Source of the DNA: Gamarada debralockiae
Lineage: Eukaryota > Ascomycota > Leotiomycetes > Helotiales > Hyphodiscaceae
Direction of reading: 5' to 3'
DNA length: 64,000 bases
Assembly (NCBI GenBank): GCA_002803225.1
Contig: NXFV01000921.1
Location: 1-64,000, forward strand
The notes below the pieces were generated by a model, which was given only the letters and a program-made list of their open reading frames with translations, was not told where the DNA came from and did not search any database. The translations under genes and the position numbers were made by a program. Each line of letters begins with the position of its first letter. Position 1 is the first letter of the stretch. Of this stretch, positions 1-13,359 are shown piece by piece.

Positions 1-1513
1 GTAAGAAGAAGCCATTTCACATATATTCCAATAGTCTGTAATTTCATTATCAACGTGAAGAGTCATATATATTCGAATCGCAAGGTAGGTGTAGATTTCT
101 GCTAGGTGGGTTGGATACCAATCATAAGCGTGTGCATACTTTTTTTGAGAGGCCTTTAGGATTGATTTGTATGGCATACTATCTGGTCGATAATGTCTGG
201 TGTATAATACATCTCAAATAAAGAGATAGTGTTGTGAGGAGAGACATTATCTGGAAGGTAATTTCAAAGTCAAAACTAGGCAAAATCATAGGTTTGAACA
301 CTGAGCCCTTCTTTAAAAGTGGGGGAGAATTGGGGCGCTTTGTTCCCTTATCCGTAGGGCATTTTTCGTGTTTTCAAACATCGTAAAGGATGCGTTTTGG
401 GTGAGATATCATTGATTTAAGATGGTTGTTGTCGGATGGGGAGAAAAGTCTGTAGAATAGAATCTAAGGTAGAAGGAGACTAAATACATGGGGAAATGAG
501 GTGTGGAGCCAAAAAGAGGTGGCTGAGGCAGGAGTTCATCTGACAGTTGTATATGTTTACATCCGGATTTTGTGTTCCCCTGGAGGAACGTTCCGTGTGA
601 TTCTTCGAACTAAAACCAGCTTGTTCGTTCTAAGGTGCGAGGGAGGCTCTTCTTATGCAGAGCCTCGGTCTAGGTTTAATTACATGTGGCCTCAGGCACA
701 AAGGCAAAAAGTGGGTCTGAAATGACATCCGGAAAGGTGGTAATTCACGTGATATTTAGGCACGTGATCACGCACAATGTCTGTGAAACTGGCAATTTGA
801 CGAGACTGAAGTGGACTCGAAAACCTGCCATACGGTACTATGGATTCGAGACGTAGAAGTTTCCATATTGACCTTGATCTTGAGCTTTACCATAGCAGTC
901 CGGATCGACCTGATTGAAGTAAATCCGTTGGGGAAGTTTGAAGAGGACACTTGCCATAGGGTTTATCGCATTGGAGAAACGTAAATGCTGAGATCTAGAG
1001 CGCGCTCCCTAGTGCTACTCGATAGAGTCGCCAGCGAAATCGCTTCCGCCTTGAAGACTTTGGGATTTTGCGCTAAGCCACAGTTCCAAGCGTTCTATCT
1101 GCACTAGCCTCATTCTCGCTAGCACCTCACCAGCATGATACGATTCATGTGACTGCAATGCACGTGATGTGACATTATCTTCTCACAAGTACCAGGCGTC
1201 GTACTCCACATTGGAATATTTTCATGTTCAAGAACGTCATATACTTAGAGTTGCGTCGCAGCCAGGTGCCCTATGAAGTCGTCTTGTCTAGAGCTAGAAT
1301 GTTCTAAGTAGAAGTATTTAGTATTTGTAATTTCTATCTAATGGCAACATTCCAATGCAAGGCACATATAAACACCAGCTCCCCCAAAGCCTCTCTTTAT
1401 CAAAGTAATAAAATATATAACACAAAGTGAGCAGTATTGTATTCAAGGGAAGTTGAGTTGATCAAGGTATTAGTAGTAGATGAGGGAAGGATAGGACGAC
1501 TCTTGCTATCATA
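1..1513. other. Intergenic, no gene recognised
   Basis: No reading frame here has recognisable domain content or splice structure. The only notable short signals are CACGTGA E-box-like sites (around 747-775, where one lies in a near-palindrome, and around 1160). A TATA-like stretch near 1364-1372 has no evident gene behind it. The right edge is the 3' flank of the NLR gene. Confidence 0.5.
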
Positions 1514-4512
1514 CTAAGTAAGAGAAGTAAAGAGTTTTATTAGATTCTCGTTTTCTCTTGCCCACCATAACGGCGTCCGACCGTCTTTGTCTCTCGACTC
1601 GATCTCAGCGCCGGCCTTGAGCAGCAGCTTCACGACTCCCTCTTCCCCGTTCTCAGCTGCAAACGACAGCGGCGTCCGACCATCTGTATTCTTCGAGTCA
1701 GCTTCGACTCCCTCAGCCGCAAGCAGTAGCTGCACGACTCCCTCTTCCCCGTTCTCAGCAGCCCACAACAGCGGCGTCCGACCATCCATATCCTTCGAGT
1801 CAGCTTTGACTCCCTTAGCCGCAAGCAGTTGCTCCACGACTCTCTCTTGCCCGGTCAGAGCTGCCCACAACAGCGGCGTCCGACCATCTGTATCCTTCGA
1901 GTCAACTTCGACTCCCTCAGCCGCAAGCAGTACCTCCACGACTCCCTCCTTCCCGCTTCTTGCTGCCAACGACAGCGGCGTCCGACCATAGATATTCTTC
2001 GAATTAGCTTCGACTCCCTCAGTCACAAGCAGTAGCTTCACGACTCTCTCTTGCCCGCTTCTTGCCGCCCACGACAGTGGCGTCCGACCATAGATATCCC
2101 TTGAGTCGGCTTTGACTTCCTCAGTCGCAAGCAGTAGCTCCACGACTCTCTCTTGCCCGCTTCTAGCTGCCCACAACAGCGGCGTCCGACCGTCCGTATC
2201 CTTCGAGTCAGCTTTGACTCCCTCAGCCGCGAGCAGTAGCTTCACGACTCCCTCCTGCCCGTTCTCTGCTGCCAACGACAGCGGCGTCCGACCATAGATA
2301 TTCTTCGAGTCAGCTTCAACCCCCTCAGTCACAAGCAGTAGCTTCACAACTCCTTCTTGCCCGCTTCTTGCCGCCCACGACAGTGGCGTCTGACCATCGG
2401 TATCCTTCGAGTCAACTTTGGCTCCGTTCTTAAGAAGAGCGTTCGTTGCTTCCTCAACCCCGAAGTATGCTGCTAAGTGTAATCCCATCATCTGCCGCGG
2501 AAATTCTTGGCTATAATTTGAGTGTGATGAGTAGCGTTTAATAGCCAGCAGCGCTTGGCTCGACGCCTCGACCTTAGTTTCGCTCTCAAGAAAGTCTATA
2601 ACCGCGTGGTTTAAAATTTGGCTTGAAATTGAAGCCTTGCGAGCATGATACCCCCAGTTTTGTGCAGCGTACTCGTAGAGGTGACTTGACTGCAGTCGCT
2701 CCTCGAGCTTGCTGTCTGTTTGACAAAAACCTTGTTTAAAAGCATTAAATGAGAGGTAAGTAACGCATATTATCGTGATATCTGTCTCTACGTCTGGAAA
2801 CCAACTTTTCTGCGTTCGTTGAAAGTATTCTTGAGTTGTGTAATGCACTAAGCGGATGATTCTGCTCTCTTCGTCAACCGTGACTAATCCAGCACACACA
2901 GAGACTATGTCTCCAACTTCTACAAGGTTATCCTCGCTAAGTTCAGTATCGCCAGGCTCTACTGCAAGAGCGTGCTGAAGTTCCACTGTAGTTAGCGGCC
3001 TCATTGCGCAAGTGATCCATGACAAGACCTGTTTAGCAAGTCTTTTCTGGTCTTCGACTTGCCCTTCGACTCGTTCCATCGCGTCCTTATACGCAACATC
3101 GTATGCGTTGGATCCAGTGGGCAGTGTTTTCAGAGCTGTACGGATAGCTCTAGGTGCCCTCTTTCCAATAAGCGATTCCAGATGAAGCTTTGCGAGTAGA
3201 AACCTAACCATATATTAGCATCACGTATTAGCTCAGATTAGGAAAGAAACTGCATACATTCCGTCAACTGACCGGACGATCTCAGTCTTTATTTCCTCTT
3301 GAAGTTCTGGACTCCTAATAACAAATCCTGGCAGCTGGAACATATGCCCATCTAGATATCCTCGCACGTCTTCTTCACTAGCACGGATCTCTAATGATAT
3401 GCTCTCTTTAAACTTATCTTTGATCTCTGGAATATGCCTCGAAGTCGCAAATAGATTTACTCTATGGTTAGCCTGGAGGCTAAATATTTCTGATAGGAAT
3501 TTTGCTCGGCAGCCACCGGATACTTGGCATTCATCAAGTGCATCGATGATAATGAAGACACTTGAATATGTAGTGGCCACGGAACCTAGAGCTCTCGAGA
3601 TTTCATCAAGTGATGGTCGCGTTCGCTTGTCCTTGTGGCTGTCATAGAGAGACTTTACGCTATCTGGCAGAGAAGATCGGCCTTGAGTCAGCTGCTTTAG
3701 CAGACTCGCGAGTAAGTCTTCGGGCTTCTGTTCGTCTTGCCGCCGGAAGTTGCAGTAAAGGTATGCAACACCAACGCCTAGGTCACCTTGAAACCGTGTA
3801 TACAGGTTTTCGACCACGACTGAAGTGAGGATTGTCTTTCCCGCCCCGGGAATGCCTGGACAGAACAATGTCCGCTGTTTAGTTATTAGCCATTCCCGGA
3901 ATTGTGTAGAGTTGAGAAGCCACTGCCCAGTTCCTGCTTGTCGCCGGCCGATGAAGTCGTTCTGCTGAGCAGCATAGTCTATTGGTGTGAGCCAATCGAG
4001 AATGCTCTGGCGGCCTTGGTCTTCTTGGTGCCGCACTAACGTAACCACGTTGTCTCTAGTAAGACGGCCAGTAAACGCGTTCAGTAAACCAATGTTCGTA
4101 CTAATGCGGCTCCGAAGATCCTTGATGTCTTCCGGTTCCCACGTAAGTCTCTTCCATACTCTTTTCACCCTTCTACTGACACTTTCATGGCCTGACTTTA
4201 GCTCGTCATACCGGTCTAGTGTGTGTTCCAGCTTATCAAGAACCATCCGACACCCATTAGCGATCTCCTTCAGCTCTATCTTTTGTCCGTTGTGAAGTTC
4301 CGAGAGGACGATTTCGATGTCTTGAAGGAAAATGGACAGACTTCTGACCCTGTTTCATTAAAATCATCAGTACTGCTCAAATCAATGGGTAGGACAGCAC
4401 ACTCATCAGAAATAGCATTGAATTGACTCGGCGCACCAATGAAGTCCTTCCGGATCTTATTGGCAAGTTCAATTACAGCGAGGAAGTCGCCTACACTAAA
4501 ACCAAAGCTCAT
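1514..4512 (-). CDS. NACHT-ankyrin NLR-like protein (STAND NTPase)
   Basis: Predicted 963 aa in three exons. Introns are 4350-4402 and 3204-3257, and the frame closes exactly across both. Residues 1-70 form the alpha-helical N-terminal region often found in fungal NACHT-ankyrin proteins (starts [20 protein letters not shown]). The NACHT NTPase follows, with Walker A GIPGAGKT at about 202-209 and Walker [10 protein letters not shown] near 303-311. A helical linker runs to about 640. The C-terminus is ankyrin repeats: one degenerate unit, eight units of about 34 aa and a truncated last unit. Family knowledge: such proteins are fungal counterparts of NOD-like receptors and many act in non-self recognition or programmed cell death. 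Nothing in the sequence names a ligand or effector. The repeat units are unusually alike (see findings). No inactivating change is seen, unlike the neighbouring NLR at 6.6-12.7 kb. Confidence 0.88.
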
Positions 4513-5090
4513 TGTGAAATCGGCTCGCTTGTTATCTTATACAAAGAGGGGGAAAAGGATAACAGAGGTAATCGTCGCATCAAGACGACGGAACATATCG
4601 TCAGTGTTCAGCCTGACGGGGCTGAGTCTGCGCCCCTCAGGCAGATGTGACCTTAGGTGCATTGGCCACGTCGAACCTGCATACGCGACTATGATTGGCC
4701 AATTTTTGACCTCGAATAAGTCCAGCAAGAAGAAGCTTCCACTATATCGTCATGTGCCTTTCAATCCAGGAATAAAAGCAGCTAGCCGGAAGTATTCTAG
4801 CGTTTGCGCAAGCATCTTGGCAATGTGGTTGAGCGTAAAAATCTACTGTAGAAGTGTTCAAGAGGGAAGCCGATTTCGAGCGACTGTATGAACTTTGATG
4901 TTGATTATTGGAAGAAGAAGAGGGGAAGACTGACATCCAGGATGGCGGTAGTGAACGACCCCTGTCTATCGGCTAAACTATGACGCTCGATTCCGCTTAT
5001 CGGATTCATGTGGGGTGGGTCAACAACTCTGAGCTTCAAAACCTCCCTTCCAGAAATTTATATCCCACTCTTCAGTCAAAACCAACACGT
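4513..5090. promoter_or_regulatory. Divergent promoter region between NLR and SDR
   Basis: The space separates the NLR start (minus strand) from the SDR start (plus strand). A TATA-like tract, TTTATATCCC, lies at about 5056-5065, upstream of the SDR ATG candidates at 5091 and 5178. No independent gene is seen. Confidence 0.4.
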
Positions 5091-6184
5091 ATGCTCTCTC
5101 TGCGACACAGTACCAAATTCCTCCGCACACTCACAGCACTCAACTCCCTCAATCCCATCCAACAAACCGTCCGCACCATGGCCTCCTCCGCAATGTCCAA
5201 ACGCCTCGAAGGCAAGACCATAGTCATCACCGGCGCCTCCTCTGGCATTGGCCGCAGCACAGCCATCGAATTTGCGCGTACCTCTCCCAAAAATCTGCGA
5301 CTTATCCTTACGGCGAGACGAATTGATACTCTGAAGCAGATAGCGGCCGAGATTCAGAAGGAGATTGGTGAGGGGGTGAAAGTTCTGCCGTTTCAATTGG
5401 ATGTTAGTAAGCCTGAGGAGGTGAGGGGGTTTGTGGGCAAGTTGCCGGAGGAGTGGAGGGAGATTGATGTTTTGGTTAATAATGCGTAAGTTTTACTATT
5501 TGTGGTTGGGAGAGGATGAGTGCTGATGAAACTAGGGGTTTGGTAAAGGGTGTTGCGAAGGCACCAGAGATCGCGGAGGAGGATATGAATGTTATGTTTG
5601 CCACAAACGTTACGGGATTGATCAATATGACACAAGCTATCCTTCCAATTTTCAAGAAGAGGGCCGATGGAGGTGCCGGAGATATCATCAATATTGGCAG
5701 CATTGCTGGACGGGAACCATATCCCGGAGGAAGCATTTATTGTGCCACGAAGGCTGCGGTTAGGAGTTTTACGGATGCTCTGAGGAGGGAATTGATTGCT
5801 ACGAGGATAAGGGTTATTGAGATTGATCCTGGACAGGTTGAGACTGTGAGTTTTCACTAGATTTGGAAGGGAGCTTCGTTGACAATATGCAGGAGTTCTC
5901 GGTTGTTAGATTTTACGGAGATAAAGCAAAGGCAGACGCAGTTTATGCGTAAGTTCTCTCTGCCAATATATATATTGGATGTGACTGATTGATATAGGGG
6001 CTGTGAACCTTTGACTCCTGATGACATTGCAGAGGTGGTTGTTTTTGCTGCCGGACGAAGAGAGAACGTGGTGTTGGCCGACTCTCTGATCTTCCCAAAT
6101 CACCAGGTAGGAATCTTTTTACTTTCAATACACGGAGACTAACCAAACCAGGCTGCTGCTACTGTCATGCACAAGAAGTCATAG
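5091..6184 (+). CDS. SDR-family NADP-dependent oxidoreductase (YMR226C/YdfG type)
   Basis: Classical short-chain dehydrogenase in five exons. Introns are 5486-5535, 5846-5892, 5949-5997 and 6107-6151, and the frame closes across all four. The Rossmann motif TGASSGIG, the NNAG motif (made by splicing intron 1) and the catalytic Y-x-x-x-K (SIYCATK) with its upstream Ser (IGSIAG) are all present. The domain order matches fungal serine/3-hydroxy-acid dehydrogenases of the YMR226C group, which oxidise small hydroxy acids or reduce carbonyls in the cytosol. The start is ambiguous. ATG 5091 gives 300 aa with an arginine-rich leader that could target mitochondria. ATG 5178 has the better context (ACCATGG), gives 271 aa and matches the usual family length. 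An in-frame ATG at 4980 lies upstream of the TATA-like tract and is unlikely. Confidence 0.85.
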
Positions 6185-6613
6185 ACCTACTGACCACAAT
6201 TTTAGGCTGGAACTGGAGGAGCTATGTATAAGAAACCGTAGTAGGAATTGGTCATAGAGAACGAGAGTAGGCACTTAGAAACATCTAACAGTCATTCAGT
6301 CATGACATATATAAAGCAAGTAATGAATCGTGACCTGAGGTAGAAACTCTCGCCTTCCTCTGCTCTCTCATGGGCACTTTCAGCCAACTTGTCCATAGTC
6401 ACGTGATATTAAAAGCTATTGAGTATTGGCCCCCTTGAAGCCATGCTTCGTTATAGACCCAGTCATCTGGAATGATCGAGTGATCAATGGATCAACCATA
6501 TATTGTATTAATTCAAGAAGCGCTAATAGAGTCTTCCAAACGAACGAAAGTAATGCCTAGCTTTCCATCTAATGCCACCAACAAACACTCCAAGCCGTCA
6601 TGAAATCCTCCAG
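6185..6613. other. Intergenic spacer
   Basis: Convergent 3' flanks of the SDR gene and the NLR pseudogene. A CACGTGATATT motif occurs at about 6401. Nothing else is recognised. Confidence 0.4.
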
Positions 6614-9600
6614 TCACTTCGCCCCCTTAAACAATTCCAAAATCGCCGTATTCCCACTCGCACTCGCAGTATCCAACGGCGTTCTCTGCTCCGCATCCTC
6701 ATCCATACCCAATCCCTTCTCCATCAACCACTTGAACATCTCCACATCAGGATTCTCTTCTCCATACGTCACGAGAGTTTGGGCATGTGCGGGGTCCCTC
6801 TTTGCCACTACATGCAAAAGCCCCTGTCCTTTATTATCTTTCATTTTCAAGTCAGCTCCGGCTTCGAGAAGCTTGGGGAGGTATTCGAGATCGGAGGGGT
6901 TGTGCATGAAATAGTGGAAGATAGGCGTCTCGCCGAGAGCGTTGCGCGCGTTTATATCAAGGCCATGGGAGAGGAATTTATCGAAGAGTCCGAAGACAAG
7001 TAGGTCTGTGATGTGGTATTCAGCGGGGTCGAGTTGAGCGCAGAGGTGGTGGAGGGTAGTGTTTCCGTCGGGATCTGCGTCCTTGCTATCAGCACCTCTT
7101 CCGAGAAGCATATCCACTGCCCATAGAGCTCTGTTCTTGAGTGCATAGTGCAATGGGGTTCTTCCAGTCTTGTCTTTCTGAGTGGAAAGCGTGTGGCCTG
7201 ATGATTGCGCGAGGAAAAATTCGAAGGTTGGCTGGGTATTGGTGCGGTTGCCGGTATGGCGGTTGCGTGGTTGTAGAAGGTGATGCAGCACATTTTTACC
7301 TTCGTTGTCGAGAGCAGTGATATCAACGCCCTTCTCAAATAGCAACTCGGCGGTATTCGGTCGAGGATACACCCATCCTTTACCTTCTACGTGCCATCCG
7401 TGGGAAGAAACGCAGGCTGCCAGAAGAGGAGTCCTACCTTTCGAGTCGCGTGCCTCAAGATCTATGTTCGGGGCCTCCAGGAAAGGTTCGATGATGCCCT
7501 CGCTTTCACAGATCTCATGCAAAATAGGGTCGCCGTCTTCATTGTAGGGTAGCAGCGGGTCAGCACCTCCTCTGAGCAGTGATTTGATGATAGGTATCAT
7601 TTTTGTTCGCGATTCAGCAGTGTTGAATTTCTTCTGCGCGGCGAAGTGGATAGGATAGGATGATTCGGAAACATCCACCATCATAGCCTGCATGCGTATC
7701 TGTGCTCCGAAGAAATTCTCTTCGTCTTCGTCTCCTGGCTCGTCTTCCTTGTCTGGTGTTGGCCGAACATTACAATTCGCTTTCATCTCTATCAATAGAT
7801 CCACTGTAGCGAGGTCCATGGACTCAATTGCGTCGAAAATGAAGGGCTTCCTCCCAGCGGAAACGTCGGCTCCGTGTCTGATCAACAAATGGGCGATTTT
7901 CGGATCGGATCCTGCTTTGTTGAGACAAGACTTTTTGTCAGAGTCCAGGATATTCGGGTTAGCACCCTTTGTGAGTAAAATTTCGACTGCGCGCCTCTTC
8001 TGGCTTTGGACTGCAAGGTGAAGGGGTGTGCACCCGGACTCGTCCTTCATCTCAATATCTGCGCCTTTTTCAATCAGATACTCCATAGCATGAGATTGCC
8101 ACCAGAACCGAGATTGTGCCAGAACATGCGATGCTGTGTAGCCGTCTTTCTTCGATTGACAGTTGACGTTGACACCCAATTTCTCAACCAAAACTTTAAC
8201 GACATCGAGGTTCGGAAGCCCACGCTCACATGCGACCAAGTGAATTGGGCGTAGCTTGCCAGGAAGGTTGACATTAGTTTTCTCTATCTCTCTGCACCAC
8301 GGTTCATCGATCATAGAAGCTTGACTTCCAACCTTCTCTAAAAGCGAAGCATAACCCCACTTGGCTAAAGTTGTGAGACAAGATTCTCCTTTCAAGTCTG
8401 GCTTGATTAGGTCTGCTCCTAGGCGCTGCATTTCTTCAATTGCCCGTTCGTTTTCGGTCTGCAGAAGGTATTGGAATAAGTGTATGTTGCTTTCACCCTT
8501 CTTAACAATCCCATCAAGCAATGCAGGACTAGATTTAGGTCTCAAGCGAACATATCTCTCCCTAAAATCGTCCCAAGGGATGTAGTACTGCCATTTTGAT
8601 TTTTCCTCGGTGGATTCCTCGACAGGTCGGCTCTCGGCTATGTTGAGCAGCTCATCGACGAGCACTTCACAGTCTGATGATATTCCCGACTTAAAAAGAC
8701 TGTGGCCCTTGCGCAAGTTACTTGAAGTCATGAATGATATGTCGACTCCTTATGCAACGAGAGATCGAATGATTCCACGGATTCCGACTGTTTGGTTTTC
8801 AGAGGACATGTTGGAGTTGGGGGTGCTGTTGTAATAAATCTCATCCCGTGGCCTTCGCGGATCATCCAATGTCACGTATGCAGCATCAATGTATGCCTCT
8901 TGCTCGCCAGAAATTCGATGTGACCAGTGAAAGTCTTCCGTCTTGAAATGAAAGCACATATCGAGGGGCGCGCAGTTTTTGCTGTCCTTGAAATTTGCGT
9001 CGGCTCCAGCTTCCAACAAGAGGTTTACGCTTTCCAGTCTCCCCGATTTCACGGCATAGTGAAGTGCTGTTTTTCCTTGCTTGTCAACATGATCAACGAG
9101 GTTGTTTTGTCCCAATTCCTTGTACATATCAAGTATCAATCCAACAATGTTGCTTTGCCTAGCTCGGCAAGCGATTTGCAAAACCGATTGGCCCTCAGCA
9201 GTCACTGCTAAGATGTCGGCACCTTCGTCGATGAGCCGGGCAAATTGAACGTCCGAGAGGGTGGCTGCAAGATGGATTGGTCGTATGCCCCTATAATCAG
9301 GCTCATTGACATCGAGGTTGCACTTTGGGCCGAGGAGAAACTCGTAAGGACCCGTCTTGTACATAGTCATTATTCTGCTTCTTTGCATGCCACTAGCAAT
9401 GTGAAGTGGGGTTTGGCCCACGTTGTTTCGGGAGGAAGGAGAGACACCAAGCTCCAAGATAGCCTCTAGAAGCTTGAGTTGTTCCGTTTGGCGGTACGAA
9501 CGGGGCTGTCGTGCCACCTGGTGAAGTATAGTGTTCCCTGCAAAGTCCCTCGCAGTGGGACTGGCACCTGCTTCAACCAATGTTCGGACCAAGCTCTCAG

Positions 9601-12600
9601 ATTGTTCCTGCTCACAAGCTAGATGGAGAACTGATTTGCCATTCAAATCACAAGCATCTACTCGCGCTCCAGCTTTGATAAGGTTTTTAACATCTGCCAA
9701 ATTTGTGTTGTTTTTCACAACCTTCATTAGAACTGTCAACCCGATATCGGTCTTCATTTCCAGATCTGCCTTGGCGTCCAACATTAAGAACGGCGTCTCT
9801 CCAGCTCCAGAGGGCATATAACTTCTCATAACATGCAAAGGAGTTTCTCCGTTCTTGTTTTGTGCATTGGGGTTCGCACCGTGAGACAGAAGGGTCTTGA
9901 TTTTCGAATTCGAGACAGCGGAGTCGATGATGGCGACATGAAGTGGGGTATCGCCGTTCTTGTCCTGTGCATTTACGTCCGCACCATGCCTGAGGAGCGT
10001 CATGAAATTGATATCGTGGTACGAGGTGACAGCCTGGAACAAAGGTGTACGGCCGTCTCCAGGCCTTCGACAATTCACGTCGCCGCCATGAGCCAGAAGC
10101 AGTTCAATGAGATCTTCCGCATCTCCCTGGATTAGATGGAGAGGTTGGAACCCTCCCTTCGTTGGTGCTGAAGGATCCGATCCGTTCTCAAGAAGAAATT
10201 TCAGAATCTCAGGACGGCAGCCATTTTTTCCAAACTGATATCCACCCAGAACCAGCTGAAAAGGGGTTTGCCCAAAACCATTAAATTCATTGATGTAGCA
10301 ACCCGCGTCAAGAAGCATACGAAAGCCTTTCAATGTTTCGGGTAGAGAATTCTTTAGGCCTTCCCTGCATGTCGATGCGTAAACGTGCAATGGGGAGAAT
10401 TTCAACTCATGCTCAGCTCCCACACAAAGGCATCTATTCTTTACAAAGATGCTGTTGCACTTAACATGGACATCGGCTCCCAAGTCTAGAAGCCTCTCCA
10501 TCGACTGTATGTTATGAGGGTGGGCTGCTAAGTAGAACGGCCTCTTGTCCTCAACCATCTTGTTGACATCGACGATTGGTGACTCAAGGATAGTAAGTAC
10601 GGCCTCCGTCCTTCCACAAGTAGCTGCCCAGGCAAGAGCCTTGCTCAGCCCATCGGAATCAAGAAACGGTATGAATATCCGAATACTTTCCGTGTGACCG
10701 TAGGTGCATGCGTACTCGATGGGAGTTTCACCCTGTGTTCTCGCTGTGTTGCCACACCAGTTTCCTGGATTCTCTTTCGACTTCGGGGTAAAAGGGTCAA
10801 CTCCGCTTTCAAGAAGGATTTTGACACAAATAGAGTGGTTTCTTAAAGCAGCAAGGTGAAGAGGCTTGAGACCACGACGATCATCAGGGTCATTTCCTGC
10901 ACCATGTTTTAACAAGATCGCCACGACCTTATGACATCCATTTTCGGCCGCTCGATGGAGGGGTGTTCTAGATTCGGCATCAACGATGTTGACATTTTGG
11001 CCAAGTTCGATCAGATGAGCAGTATAATGATCCAATCCTTTCGACGCCGCAACGTGGAGAGGCGCAACTTTGCCAGGTCGGCTATCAACACCCATCAGGT
11101 CGAGGCATGATAAGAACGATTTTGACTTCGGTTTCATCAAGTTATCCAACTTCAGATTGATCTCCTCGTCACTTCTGTCGTACTCAGAAAGATGATAGTG
11201 CCAGTAATTTATCGCATAGTTGAGAAATGGATATTTCATTCGGACCATTGCAGCCGAGCTATTTTGCTTGCCATAGCCATGCTGCGTATTGTTAGAAACC
11301 TCCCAGTCGTTGAACCAGTCGGAACGCAGGTAATCTATACACATCAGTGCCATGGTATGATGCGTTATGGCAGAGTATATGCGTGGAAAGTGATTGGCGC
11401 CGTCTGCATTTCTGTGGGGATCGACGAGAAATTCGGTGAAAGAATGATGAATGATCGACACGGTCTCGTCCTCCAAAATCTCAAGGAGAGGTCCACACCC
11501 AGCTCTGATGATGGACTTTGTATCTTGAGGAACACTGGTGGCTTTGACAATCAAGTCGGGCATCGTCGTCTTTCTAACAAAATCGATTATGGACGCAATT
11601 TCGAGTAATCGCAGAGGACGTGATGAATGGGTGACGCATTGCAAAATGAGAAATTGCAACTCTTGAGGGACACCCGATCGAAGTGAGTGGTCAAGAAGCA
11701 TGGTGGTGTACATATCGCCAAGCCCGGTAGGTAATTTGACAAGAGCGTCGTGAATGCGATCGATTTGGAGTTTATCAGAATCGAAGAGGTCATCCATCAT
11801 CAAGCGAGCATATAGAAAGAGACCCTCGGATTTACTGCGGATCGTTTTCTGTATCGTTGTCTTGATTTCCTCCGGTAAGCCTGTAGCGCCCAGTCGACTT
11901 TGAATGTATATGGAGATGTCGTGATCGATGAGAGGCAGTCGGAGAGGAATTTGAAGTACAGATGGTTCATTGAGAACCTTCTCGATATGAGGTAGGGGTC
12001 GACTGGTCATCAAAACTTTGACCGACGAAGGATTTCGTTTTCCGAGTTGATTGAGTTGTCGCATGAAGCGCTCGTTGCCCATATCCATTTCGTCGAGAGC
12101 GTCTGCAACGCAGTAGACGCGGGGCAGAGTTGCGAGTGCAGCCACAAGGTTGTCCCATAGTTCATCAAAAGCAACACTTTCAAGGCTGCGGTTGTTCTTC
12201 AGAAGCTCCTCCAACTTAGATTGTAGAAGCGGACTGTATACAAGTAACTGAGACATCTAGTCTCGAACCAATGATTGGGGCGTTTTGTTTGTCGTAATGA
12301 TTTGTCGGAAGAAGAAGTGCAGTACGGGGACCTTTTCCTCCGCAAGCTGAGCCGCGAGGTGGGCAGCGACAACAGACTTGCCAGCGCCGGGGACAGCCTT
12401 GAACCACAGGGTACCATAATCAGATGATTTGATCCATTGTTGATATGGTTCCGTTTCTTGGATCCATTGTCCGGTACCCTTGACATACGAGGCCAAGTGC
12501 TTGTTGAACTCGCTGGATTCACCAGCAAAGTCTGTAGCTGCAGCCATCGCTGAATTTTTTCGATTTCTTCAGCCGGTTGTGAAAGCAAACCAGCAGCATT

Positions 12601-12660
12601 GAAGTCCTCCACGTCCTGATCTCCCAAAACGACGAAATCTTGTTCCTCGAGGGCTGCCAT
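6614..12660 (-). pseudogene. Large NACHT-ankyrin NLR gene, disrupted at three places
   Basis: Read as one unit this would be about 2,015 aa without introns. ATG 12660 opens with MAALEEQDFVVLGDQDVEDF, then come a NACHT module (Walker A AVPGAGKS; Walker B-like VADALDEMD) and more than 1,400 aa of ankyrin repeats ending at 6614. Three lesions break it. A one-base loss near 12536 shifts the frame between RWLQ and TDFAGES. TAG at 12257-12259 follows SLVRD and is directly followed by in-frame MSQLLVY, a position where Trp is expected. TAA at 8750-8752 follows IIRSLVA and precedes in-frame GVDISF, where Gln would fit. Coding continues in the same frame after each stop, so this is one broken gene rather than three genes. 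The pieces 8750-12256 and 6614-8731 remain long open frames, so inactivation looks recent. Separate translation of fragments cannot be excluded. Confidence 0.82.
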
Positions 12661-13359
12661 TTTCAGGTTGGGCCTGCCGGGCGAATATCGCGGCAACGCA
12701 GTGAGACGAAAGAGATTGCAACTTGACAATGATGAGGTAAGGGCGTCGTGGGAACATATGTAGGTATCCCTGAATCGGTGTAGGTATCAGGCAACAGCAT
12801 GGTTTGATGGATTTCCAGGCAGTTTGATGAGTCGAGGTTGCTGTGCCTCAAAGGAAGCGAGTTCCTGTGGCTTGACATACACGTGATCGCCCTGGCCCAT
12901 CATCAGGACTTTTCAAGCAGAAGTGCCGTATTCCTGTGATAACAGTTGATCAATATGAGGCGGTTGCTTAATTGTTGGAGCCATGGAGGAAATTTAGGAA
13001 TGTGGTCCCGTTGAACCGCAAAAAAATGGTCAGTGATCATGATCTTGGAGCAGTCCCAGCGAGTTAGGAGGCAAACTTCGGGCTACTGCCCCAATGGTCC
13101 TTTCTTGGGCGCCTAGGTTTGCAAATCGGAGAGTATAACATATGAATCAATGAATCATTCAGTCTATCTGAAAGATTGGGTATCTCATAATCCCCTCATA
13201 GGCATCCAAGTTAATATCAATCACTCCTCATTCCAGCGGATCAACGATCGAAAGTGGCGGCAGTGATCAGATTTTCATATTTCACATTACATTTTATAGT
13301 ATACTTTTCAAGTATCTTTGGAAACACATAATGTCCTAAATTCCGTGGAGTCGAGAACA
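12661..13359. other. Intergenic, no gene recognised
   Basis: This is the upstream flank of the broken NLR gene. It holds no spliceable coding signal. The short open frames on the minus strand near 12.7 kb are the frame-shifted leader of the NLR gene. Confidence 0.45.

Noticed and set aside
1587..2297. Several open frames on both strands across the ankyrin array of the first NLR
   Set aside because: They are shadows of the 102-bp repeat: a repeat length divisible by three keeps alternative frames open. They have no start context or domain.
8731..12256. Treating the NACHT-ankyrin locus as two or three separate genes
   Set aside because: Ankyrin coding runs in the same frame through both stops with only the stop codon intervening, and the NACHT domain itself is split by the first stop.
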